Source of the DNA: a bacterium UBA2214
Lineage (GTDB): Bacteria; Zhuqueibacterota; Zhuqueibacteria; Residuimicrobiales; Residuimicrobiaceae
Assembly (NCBI GenBank): GCA_002327255.1
Contig: DCUM01000231.1
Span: 6,589 to 16,977, forward strand
Direction of reading: 5' to 3'
Length of the DNA stretch: 10,389 nt
Numbering within the stretch: position 1 is the stretch's first letter; each line of letters opens with the position of its first letter. Below, one piece after another: positions 1-6,245 of this stretch. The notes under the pieces were generated by a model. The model saw only the letters and a list, made by a program, of their open reading frames with translations. It made no database searches and was not told where the DNA came from. The position numbers were made by a program, and so were the translations under genes.

Positions 1-1226
1 TCATACCGCAACGATACAATCGGATCCAGTTTGGCCGCCTGCCGCGCCGGATAGATGCCAAAGATGATTCCCACCGCGGCCGAGACCCCGAAAGCGAGAA
101 AAATCGCCGCCACGCTGACAATCGTGCGCCAACCCGCATAAACGGCGATCACCTTGGTGAGGATAAATCCCAGGACAACCCCCAGCAGCCCTCCGACAAA
201 ACTCAACACAATGGCCTCGACGAGAAACTGGCCGAGGATGTCGCTCCGTTTGGCGCCGACGGCCCGGCGCACACCCACTTCCCGGGTGCGCTCCATCACC
301 GAGGCGAGCATGATGTTCATGATGCCGATCCCGCCCACCAGCAGCGAAATGCCGGCGATGGCGCCCATGACAATGTTGAAGATGCGCTGGGTCTTCTGCC
401 GCTGTTTCAGCAGGGCCTCGGGGATGGTGATGTTAAAATCGCTGACCATGTTGTGGCGGCGCTGCATGGATTTGTTGACGATGTTGGCGGCTTCCTGAAT
501 GCGTTCTGCATCGCGCACCTGGACGATGATGCGGTCGATCTCACTGGAAAAGACGGCGCGCGGAAAACGCTTGATGGCGGCCGTGATGGGGATGTAGACA
601 TTGCGGTTAAAATTATCACCGGCACCAGATCCCAACCCGGCGTTCGGCTTGGTCTCCATGGTGCCGACCACGGTATACCACTGTTGTCCGATCTTGATGC
701 GCTTGCCCAGCGGATCCTGGAAAAAAAACAGATTCCATTTGATTTCCGACCCGAGCACACAGACGCGGCGGGCTTCCTGAACATCCAGGTAGGTGAAAAA
801 AGCGCCGTTCCCGGGATAAAAATTCATCACCCGTTCATAGGCCGGCAGGGTGCCGACCACGGTCGCATCGACACGCTCGCGGCCATAAAAAATCTCCGCC
901 CTGGACAAACGTTCCGGCACACAGACGGCGATGAGGGGATTCACCTCCTGGATGGCGCCGGCATCCTCGAGGGTTAATCCGCGTGAAAAGTTGGAGCGAC
1001 CCTTGCCTTCGGCCTCATCCTCGATCGGGATATCATTGATCAGGATATTGTTCATGCCCATGAGCTGTATCTGTTCCAGCGCCTCTTGCTTGGCGCCCTC
1101 ACCGATGGATAGCATGGCAATGACCGCAGCCACACCAAATATGATGCCCAGCGCGGTGAGCACGGCGCGAAGCTTGTGCGCGCGAATACCTTCCAGACCG
1201 ATTTCTATACTCTCTCTGACATTCAT
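1..1226 (-). CDS. MacB/FtsX-type ABC transporter permease (3' end cut by window edge)
   Basis: Integral membrane subunit of a MacB-type ABC exporter that would couple cytoplasmic ATP hydrolysis to movement of a periplasmic domain. I translated it by hand: 408 residues, ending ...KLDPIVSLRY, then two bases of the next codon (GA) before the window edge; the family usually ends LRYE or similar, so only one or two codons are missing. Helix 1 is at about residues 20-42, followed by a periplasmic MacB_PCD-like domain (about 43-280), then helices at about 283-306, 335-360 and 370-392. The FtsX signature is at 298-330 (GGIGIMNIMLASVMERTREV and on to RRAVGAKR). Unlike E. coli MacB, no ATP-binding domain is fused, so the ATPase must be a separate gene, probably beyond the left edge. 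The start lies 12 bp after the adaptor stop codon (same operon), with only a weak Shine-Dalgarno. A run of eight A at 721-728 does not break the frame. The substrate cannot be read from the sequence. Confidence 0.93.
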   Translation of the reverse strand, partial: MNVRESIEIGLEGIRAHKLRAVLTALGIIFGVAAVIAMLSIGEGAKQEALEQIQLMGMNNILINDIPIEDEAEGKGRSNFSRGLTLEDAGAIQEVNPLIAVCVPERLSRAEIFYGRERVDATVVGTLPAYERVMNFYPGNGAFFTYLDVQEARRVCVLGSEIKWNLFFFQDPLGKRIKIGQQWYTVVGTMETKPNAGLGSGAGDNFNRNVYIPITAAIKRFPRAVFSSEIDRIIVQVRDAERIQEAANIVNKSMQRRHNMVSDFNITIPEALLKQRQKTQRIFNIVMGAIAGISLLVGGIGIMNIMLASVMERTREVGVRRAVGAKRSDILGQFLVEAIVLSFVGGLLGVVLGFILTKVIAVYAGWRTIVSVAAIFLAFGVSAAVGIIFGIYPARQAAKLDPIVSLRY

Positions 1227-1238
1227 AGGATGGCTGCC

Positions 1239-2615
1239 CTAGTGCATGATCATGACGCGTTGCTGGGAGGAGGCCTTGCGTTCCGGCCGTTTTTCCTGGA
1301 GCGCGGCCTTCTCACCCCCCAGTTCCTTGACCGGCAGCGTCGGATCGCGCAGCGCCACCACATCTTCCTTTTTCAAACCCTTCTCGATGACGATAAAATC
1401 GCTGTTCTTGGCGCCCGTCTCGACCGGCTGACGTTTGAAACCGCCGCGTTTCACATAAACCACGGTGGTGTCGTCTTTCTGCAGCACGCTTTCAATGGGA
1501 ACGAACAGCTTGTCCTTGATCCGGTCGGTTATGATGCGGCATTGTGCGCTCATGCCAGGCCGCAGGCGCGGGTCCGATCCATCGAGAAGAATTTCCACAT
1601 CGAAGGTCTTGATATTCGAATCCCGTTCGCGCGTCGCCAGGGCGGCGACGCGGTTGATCTTGCCGTAGAACTGCAGGCCGGGCAAGGCATCGATGGATAT
1701 GATCACCTGCTGGTTGACACGGATTTGACTGATGTAGACTTCGTTGACTTTGGCCTTGACCATCATCCGGGTCAGATCGGGAATATCCACCAGGGTCTGG
1801 CCGCGCCAGGGGGTATCGCCCACCTTGACTTTGGCGCGGCCGTTGGCGCCGAAAATCTCCTGCAACACCACCAGACCGTCGATGGGCGCCAGAAGGGTCA
1901 AATCGGAGACCTCCTGCTGCTTCTGCTCCAGCCGGATGCGCGCCTGACGCACTTTGAGGTCCGCCCTGGTCATGTCGGCTTTGTTGATGATTTCCTGAGA
2001 ATCGATTTTTCGCTGCGCCTGCTGCAGGGCGAGTTCGGCTTTTTTCAGATTCAGCTCCTGTTCGCGCTGCCTGGAAGCCGCTTCGTATTTCATCTGTTCA
2101 TAACGCAACTGCGCCTGTTCAGAGGAATACTTTTGCGTTTCATAGGCGCTGGTGAGCTGCGCCATGGAGGCCTTGATGGTGGCGCGCAAGCTCGCCAGCT
2201 CGGCCAGGGCGGACTCGTATTCATTGCGGCGATTTTCCAACTCCTGGGATGCCTCGCTGGTATCGAATTGCACCAGAAAGTCGCCCTGTTGCACCATGGA
2301 ACCATCCTGTGCCAGGGCAACGACGCGCAAACTGCCGCGCACATTGTTGGGGACCCCCACCGAAACCGATTTGACAGCGTACAACTCACCCTGCTGGTCG
2401 ATATCGATGACAAACTCCCCGAAGAGAGCCGCAGCCGTGGCGACATCGGGCGCTGCAGCATCGCCCCAGAAGAAGAGCAGGACGATGACCAGCACACCAG
2501 CGGCAATCAAGGCCGGAATACGCCATCTTCCCAACCGGCTCAACCAGCGCGCATTGAACGCTGTATAAATGGAAACCATCTTTCGGGTCAACCCGGACCA
2601 AATTTTCTTTTTCAT
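1239..2615 (-). CDS. MacA/HlyD-family periplasmic adaptor (membrane fusion protein)
   Basis: 458-residue adaptor that would bridge the inner-membrane ABC permease to an outer-membrane TolC-type channel. There is a basic N-terminus and one membrane anchor (about residues 33-50), no lipobox. Then a split lipoyl/barrel-sandwich domain (about 80-118, with GDFLVQFD, and 239-282, with LLAPIDGLV), interrupted by an alpha-helical coiled-coil hairpin of about 120 residues rich in Q, E, R and A (118-236). A beta-barrel domain (about 285-365) includes the family motif LRPGM at 351-355, and a membrane-proximal domain follows to about 425. The last 30 residues are a charged tail. The start ATG has AGGA 7 bases upstream. 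Its stop is 12 bp before the permease gene, so the two are co-transcribed. It is a clear paralogue of the adaptor at 2894-4591 (shared GDFLVQFD, (L/K)PGM and PVETG(A/S) blocks). Substrate unknown; MacA-like drug, lipid or peptide export are all possible. Confidence 0.92.
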   Translation of the reverse strand: MKKKIWSGLTRKMVSIYTAFNARWLSRLGRWRIPALIAAGVLVIVLLFFWGDAAAPDVATAAALFGEFVIDIDQQGELYAVKSVSVGVPNNVRGSLRVVALAQDGSMVQQGDFLVQFDTSEASQELENRRNEYESALAELASLRATIKASMAQLTSAYETQKYSSEQAQLRYEQMKYEAASRQREQELNLKKAELALQQAQRKIDSQEIINKADMTRADLKVRQARIRLEQKQQEVSDLTLLAPIDGLVVLQEIFGANGRAKVKVGDTPWRGQTLVDIPDLTRMMVKAKVNEVYISQIRVNQQVIISIDALPGLQFYGKINRVAALATRERDSNIKTFDVEILLDGSDPRLRPGMSAQCRIITDRIKDKLFVPIESVLQKDDTTVVYVKRGGFKRQPVETGAKNSDFIVIEKGLKKEDVVALRDPTLPVKELGGEKAALQEKRPERKASSQQRVMIMH

Positions 2616-2670
2616 TTATATTCCTGTTAAAAAAAACCTGCCTGGAGTTTGTCGGAATTGAAGTTTTACC

Positions 2671-2707
2671 AATTTTTAAGGTATTGATTATAATATACTT
2701 AAAAATT
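2671..2707. repeat. Perfect 10-bp inverted repeat around a promoter -10 box
   Basis: AATTTTTAAG at 2671-2680 is the exact reverse complement of CTTAAAAATT at 2698-2707, with 17 bp between. The predicted -10 box of the adaptor-permease promoter (2687-2692) lies in the spacer. The arrangement looks like an operator. The local A/T richness means chance occurrence is more likely than for a mixed sequence. Confidence 0.5.
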
Positions 2708-2716
2708 TGGCCTCAA
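2687..2716 (-). promoter_or_regulatory. Predicted sigma-70 promoter of the adaptor-permease operon
   Basis: On the minus strand, TTGAGG (2711-2716) and a perfect TATAAT (2687-2692) are separated by 18 bp. Transcription would begin near 2680, leaving a leader of about 65 nt before the ATG at 2615. The gap sits in an A/T-rich island between two GC-rich coding regions, typical of a promoter. The -35 box matches 4 of 6 consensus bases. Confidence 0.55.
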
Positions 2717-2764
2717 AAGTAGTCCATTAATAATATCAAATACTCACAATATATATCCGACAGG

Positions 2765-2893
2765 CTCCTGGCCCGGATTATTCACCGCCGGAAACGCCGC
2801 AAAACGCAGCACAAACAATCACCACAACAAGTTCCCAGCCGGCTGCACCAGCGTCCCCGCCGGCTTGCAAACAGAACCGGCCGGATACCCGAA
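2765..2893. other. GC-rich gap after the first adaptor gene
   Basis: This stretch between the stop of the 565-residue adaptor and the A/T-rich promoter island holds GCCGG-rich sequence, including a perfect 7-bp inverted repeat (AGCCGGC 2837-2843, GCCGGCT 2859-2865, loop 15 nt). No U-run follows it on either strand, so I do not call an intrinsic terminator. No gene is seen here. Confidence 0.4.
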
Positions 2894-4591
2894 TCATGGG
2901 GTAGTGCGCGGCTGTGTGCTCGCGCCTCCCCTGCGCTGACCGGCCGCGCTGTCGGGCAAAGCCGGCGTTCTGGTGTGCGCGCCGCTGTCAGCGGGCACAA
3001 GCCGGATGGGCACCATGGAGGGTTCTGCAGAACTACCGCGTTGACGCGACGCCTCGCGGTCGCGCACATTGCCCGGAGCGCCCGGCATGGGCGTCACCCC
3101 GCGGACGGCTTGTTCAAGCCGTTTCATGGAAGCCGGATCGAGTTCGACCGGTTTGCCTGCAGGCGCCATGCCCGGAAATTCGCCGCGCAGGGCTTCGATA
3201 TCGCCGCCGCCACCGCCACCCTCCGCGATGATGCGGCGATCGCGGTGGGCATCGTAATCATAATGCAAGCCGCGCGCCTCCATCGCCGCGAAAGCCTGCG
3301 CCAGCTGCGAGCGTCCCCTGCGCCACTGCTGCTGGAATTCGGCATAGCCGAGACGATGATAACTGCTATCCGGAGCGAAACAGGCGAGCTGATCGCCCTC
3401 TTTCAGATCGGCGGATTGAATCACGATGGATTTGTCATTGCGCGAACCGGTCTCGACGGGAATGGCATTCGGATAGCGGCGTCTGGGGAATACAACCGCT
3501 TTGCCATCGCGTTCGAAAACCGCACCGAGAGGCGCGCTGAGCACCTCTTTTTCGACGCCCAGTGCCACCTGTACGCGCGCGGTCATGCCCGGCTTGAGGA
3601 TCGAATCCGCCTGATCGATGGTGACGATAATTTCAAAATCCTTGATCGGCGAGTCAATATCCGCTTTTTGGGCCAGTCTGGCGATCTCATGGACCCGGCC
3701 GGTGAAGGTTTGGTTGGGGTAGGCATCCAGCGTGATGGTGGCCCCCTGCTCGCGCATGATTCGGGAAGCATCCATCTCGTTGACGCGCAGCCTGACCTGC
3801 ATGCTGTCAAGATTGGGAATGCTGACCATCGGCTCGCCGGGCCTGATTCTATCGCCCCTGGCCGCCTTTTTACGGTTGTCCCACCACCCCACTTCATTAT
3901 ATATGAGCATGCCGCTGATGGGCGCGCGCAAAGTCAATCCATCGATCTTGTTCTCCAGTTCCATCACCTCATTCCGCGCCCTGGCAATTTCCACCTTGAG
4001 TGAACTCAATGCCGATGCGTCGATGACCTGCTGCGATTCGAGGTTGGTCTGCGCCTCTTCGAGCTGTATGACCGCCTTGCGTTTTTCGAGATCGGCATCC
4101 TGGCGCCTGCTTTCGGCTTCAAATTTCAGCAGTTCTTTTTGCAATTCTGCGATATCTTCGGAATATTCCGCTGCCGTGACATCGGAGTGCAGCTGCGCGA
4201 GACGCGCCGATTGCTCTGCCAGCACTTTGTCGCGCTGCGCCAGCGCAGAAGCGAGGCGATCCCGTGCGAGCTCGAGGCGCTGTTGCAGTTCCGCCACATC
4301 GAATTGGACGAGAAAGTCGCCCGCCTTGACCAACTGCCCCTCCTCCACCATGTCGATGATCTGCAGATCCATGCGCCATTCCATGGGCGCTTTGATATCC
4401 ACAGAATGAAGCGCTCGCACTTCTCCCGTCTCGACGGCATCAAGGACAAAATCTCCCCTGGCAAGCGGCGCCCAGGCCTGCACGACCTCGGAATCTTCCT
4501 TGCTTTGCGAGGTGAGCATCCACACCAGGAGCAACACCGCCATGAGCGCGGGGAAAAACCAGCGTTTTCGCACTAACTCTTTGAAATTCAT
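2894..4591 (-). CDS. Second HlyD/MacA-like periplasmic adaptor with long C-terminal tail
   Basis: 565-residue adaptor of an ABC or related exporter. It has one N-terminal membrane anchor (about residues 12-26), lipoyl half-motif with GDFLVQFD (91-98), a coiled-coil hairpin (about 98-217), the second lipoyl half (LRAPISGMLIYNE, 221-233), a beta-barrel domain (about 262-345) with LKPGM at 332-336, and a membrane-proximal domain to about 405. It is homologous to the downstream 458-residue adaptor but diverged along its whole length. Odd feature: about 155 extra residues at the C-terminus, beginning with a charged helical stretch, then six glycines (458-463), then a proline-, arginine- and alanine-rich tail that looks disordered. 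I cannot tell whether the tail is real function or read-on into formerly non-coding DNA. The ATG directly follows AAAAAGGA, closer than an ideal Shine-Dalgarno; no better start is visible. The 278-bp gap and a separate promoter downstream suggest it is only loosely tied to the next two genes. Confidence 0.88.
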   Translation of the reverse strand: MNFKELVRKRWFFPALMAVLLLVWMLTSQSKEDSEVVQAWAPLARGDFVLDAVETGEVRALHSVDIKAPMEWRMDLQIIDMVEEGQLVKAGDFLVQFDVAELQQRLELARDRLASALAQRDKVLAEQSARLAQLHSDVTAAEYSEDIAELQKELLKFEAESRRQDADLEKRKAVIQLEEAQTNLESQQVIDASALSSLKVEIARARNEVMELENKIDGLTLRAPISGMLIYNEVGWWDNRKKAARGDRIRPGEPMVSIPNLDSMQVRLRVNEMDASRIMREQGATITLDAYPNQTFTGRVHEIARLAQKADIDSPIKDFEIIVTIDQADSILKPGMTARVQVALGVEKEVLSAPLGAVFERDGKAVVFPRRRYPNAIPVETGSRNDKSIVIQSADLKEGDQLACFAPDSSYHRLGYAEFQQQWRRGRSQLAQAFAAMEARGLHYDYDAHRDRRIIAEGGGGGGDIEALRGEFPGMAPAGKPVELDPASMKRLEQAVRGVTPMPGAPGNVRDREASRQRGSSAEPSMVPIRLVPADSGAHTRTPALPDSAAGQRRGGASTQPRTTP

Positions 4592-4654
4592 TCCTTTTTC
4601 CAGAACGAGTACTGCAGGATGGGTTCGGTGATATGAAAATTAGACGAAGTGGAA

Positions 4655-4692
4655 GCTAAAAAGTTCCCATAACCCGGGCGCAGATTCATAGA
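4655..4692. repeat. Direct repeat A, copy 1
   Basis: About 38 bp that recurs at 4727-4766. The 30-bp core 4663-4692 differs from the core at 4737-4766 by one base; the core begins GTTCCCATAACCCGGGCGCA. It is preceded by GCTAAAAA in both copies. Read on the minus strand, each copy is GTT-ATGGG-AAC followed by a run of T, so a weak terminator role is possible. Confidence 0.85.
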
Positions 4693-4726
4693 TGTGCAGG
4701 GCGACTGTACTCTTGAAGCTGGTAGG

Positions 4727-4766
4727 GCTAAAAAAGGTTCCCATAACCCGGGCGCAGATGCATAGA
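4727..4766. repeat. Direct repeat A, copy 2
   Basis: Second copy of the element at 4655-4692, 74 bp away core to core, with two extra bases in the A-run side. On the minus strand it reads GGTT-ATGGG-AACC-TTTTTT, a 4-bp stem with a U-tract, slightly better than copy 1 as a terminator-like structure. Confidence 0.85.
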
Positions 4767-4900
4767 GGAATACGGGCGTTGATGAAAAACAGGCTGGATG
4801 AATGGCAAAACGCCTGGCGCCCGTATCCCCCGCATCGAACGGCACGCCGTTTTCGACTCCCTGGAGAGGTGCCAGCGACTCGCACCCGATGCGGTTCCCT

Positions 4901-4938
4901 GCGAAAACGCTCGAAAACCGCCGCGCTGTCCGGCACCC
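4901..4938. repeat. Direct repeat B, copy 1
   Basis: A 38-bp stretch, starting GCGAAAACGCTCGAAAACCG, repeated without mismatch at 4974-5011, 73 bp away. On the minus strand it contains GCCG-GACAGCG-CGGC followed by GGTTTTCG, a modest GC stem with a short T-run. Confidence 0.87.
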
Positions 4939-4973
4939 GAATTCGAAATCTCCAAGAGCATGGGCCGCTGGAT

Positions 4974-5011
4974 GCGAAAACGCTCGAAAACCGCCGCGCT
5001 GTCCGGCACCC
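4974..5011. repeat. Direct repeat B, copy 2
   Basis: Exact second copy of the 38-bp element at 4901-4938, ending 7 bp from the namZ stop codon. Being the first sequence transcribed after namZ, its GC-rich stem and TTTT could act in 3'-end formation; this is inference. Confidence 0.87.
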
Positions 5012-5018
5012 CCCCGCC

Positions 5019-6236
5019 TCAGTATATCAGGTATTTTTGGCGCACCTTCCTGAATTTATCCAGATCGGCTTCCCACGATTGCACGATCTGTTCCACGCTC
5101 CACCCCGCCTTGATCTGCTTCTCCACCTGATCCGTGCCGATGGCCTTTTGAAACATATCGATGCGTCGCGTGTCATAGATGTCTTTCTGCGGATAAAGCT
5201 TGTGCAAAGCCGAAAGGATGTGAATCTGGGTGAACATGGGGCGATAGACATTCAGGTCCAGGATATGGATTTGCACGCCTTGCAAATCCAGCCCTTTAAA
5301 ATTTCCATAAAAGGGTTTATAGTGCAGAGGCCGGAAAAAAACGCCCGGAATGGCGCGGCCGTTCAACTCCTGCGCGAATTCTTCGGCTTTGATCCACGGC
5401 GCGCCGGCATATTCGAACGGGCCGGGCATGCCGACACCCTCGTTGACCTGATGCAATTCGCCCAGACAGCCGATCGTCGCGCAGGACCACACCGACATGG
5501 GGAACGGAATATGCGGCGATGTCGGCACCCACATCACCCCGGTATCGGCGAAACGCATGGAGCGCTGCCAGCCTGCCATCGGCACAACGGTGAGCGCACA
5601 GTGAATGCCAAATTCTGTATTAAAAAACTGCGCCAGTTCGCCGACCGTCATGCCGTAGACAAAGGGGATGGGATAGAGGCCGATGCCGGAGCGGTACTTC
5701 GATTCCAGCACCGGTCCTTCGATCAGCACGCCATCGATGGGGTTGGGCCGGTCCAGGACCAGAAACGGGATGCCCTTCTCTTTGGCGGCTTCCATGGCGC
5801 GGGCCATGGTGTAAATATAGGTATAGGCGCGGGAACCGATATCCTGGATGTCGTACACCAGGACGTCGACTTCCTGGAGCATCTCCGGCGTCGGCTTGTC
5901 GACGCGGCCGTAGAGGCTGTAGACCGGCACGCCGGTTCTGGCATCGACGAATCCTTCGATGGGCACACCGGCGTCGGCGTCGCCGCGCACGCCGTGCTCC
6001 GGGCCGAATAACGCCGTCAGCCTGACGCCCGGCAGACCATGGAGTGCATCGATGGTGGTCTGATGGCTTGAGGTCAATCCGGTGGTATTGGTGATCAACC
6101 CGATGCGTTTGCCTTGCAGCAAGGCTTGTTTATCGGACAACAGGACATCGACGCCCAGGCGCACCGGTTTGACCGCGCACAGCAGCAGGCTGTTGACGGC
6201 ACAAATCATCAAAACGGATAGACACATCTTATTCAT
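5019..6236 (-). CDS. namZ: NamZ-family exo-beta-N-acetylmuramidase (DUF1343/GH171)
   Basis: Secreted glycosidase family whose characterised member, B. subtilis NamZ, removes terminal MurNAc from the non-reducing ends of peptidoglycan fragments. 405 residues from the chosen start, normal for the family. A hydrophobic N-terminus (residues 4-22, LSVLMICAVNSLLLCA) is a likely Sec signal; the Cys at 20 lacks a good lipobox. Family motifs visible: GLITNTTG (46-53), LFGPEHGVRG (76-85), SLYG (107-110), DIQDIGSRAYTY (129-140), LDRPNP (161-166) and EGVGMPGPFEYAGAPW (266-281). I start at the ATG at 6236 because GAGGTGA lies just upstream (6239-6245); the in-frame ATG at 6260 would add eight residues inside the ampG gene and spoil the signal peptide. 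The gene begins 7 bp after the ampG stop, so translation is probably coupled. The reaction is inferred from family membership. Confidence 0.93.
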   Translation of the reverse strand: MNKMCLSVLMICAVNSLLLCAVKPVRLGVDVLLSDKQALLQGKRIGLITNTTGLTSSHQTTIDALHGLPGVRLTALFGPEHGVRGDADAGVPIEGFVDARTGVPVYSLYGRVDKPTPEMLQEVDVLVYDIQDIGSRAYTYIYTMARAMEAAKEKGIPFLVLDRPNPIDGVLIEGPVLESKYRSGIGLYPIPFVYGMTVGELAQFFNTEFGIHCALTVVPMAGWQRSMRFADTGVMWVPTSPHIPFPMSVWSCATIGCLGELHQVNEGVGMPGPFEYAGAPWIKAEEFAQELNGRAIPGVFFRPLHYKPFYGNFKGLDLQGVQIHILDLNVYRPMFTQIHILSALHKLYPQKDIYDTRRIDMFQKAIGTDQVEKQIKAGWSVEQIVQSWEADLDKFRKVRQKYLIY

Positions 6237-6238
6237 GC

Positions 6239-6245
6239 TCACCTC
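6239..6245 (-). promoter_or_regulatory. Ribosome binding site of namZ overlapping the ampG stop
   Basis: GAGGTGA on the minus strand, 2 bases before the ATG at 6236 (GAGG core 5 bases away). It overlaps the TGA of ampG at 6244-6246. This decides the namZ start and implies terminating ribosomes can re-initiate on namZ. Confidence 0.75.

Larger units (their letters stand above)
4592..5018. other. 427-bp repeat-rich intergenic region
   Basis: Between the namZ stop and the start of the first adaptor I find no convincing gene. It holds two pairs of direct repeats (listed separately), a perfect 8-bp inverted repeat TACGGGCG/CGCCCGTA (4771-4778 and 4818-4825), and a compact palindrome AACGGC-AC-GCCGTT (4838-4851). 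Short open frames cross it on both strands but they simply translate the repeats. No clear promoter for the adaptor gene is recognisable. Confidence 0.7.

Noticed and set aside
721..728. Run of eight A inside the permease gene as a possible frameshift
   Set aside because: Translation continues in the same frame with conserved MacB-type sequence on both sides, so no frameshift is needed.
1176..2630. 484-residue plus-strand open frame
   Set aside because: It is antisense to the 458-residue adaptor over its full length, which has clear domain motifs; the plus frame has no family features and exists because of GC-rich codon use.
2616..2640. Run of eight T (minus strand) near the adaptor start, as a possible terminator or attenuator
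   Set aside because: No stem of useful length precedes the T-run in the leader; it is only a homopolymer before the ribosome binding site.
2975..4003. 342-residue plus-strand open frame
   Set aside because: Antisense shadow of the 565-residue adaptor, with histidine- and arginine-rich translation typical of reverse-frame artefacts.
4655..4766. GTTATGGG-containing repeats as integron attC-like or CRISPR-type sites
   Set aside because: The core does not fit the attC consensus, there are only two copies, and the spacing sequences are not spacer-like; no integrase or cas gene is present.
4588..4845. 85-residue minus-strand frame ending in an ATGA overlap with the first adaptor
   Set aside because: The overlap looks like translational coupling, but the frame merely translates the direct repeats, lacks a ribosome binding site and has no protein-like pattern.
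4692..6011. 439-residue plus-strand open frame
   Set aside because: Antisense to namZ and running through the repeat gap. No ribosome binding site or recognisable domain; namZ motifs on the other strand are unambiguous.
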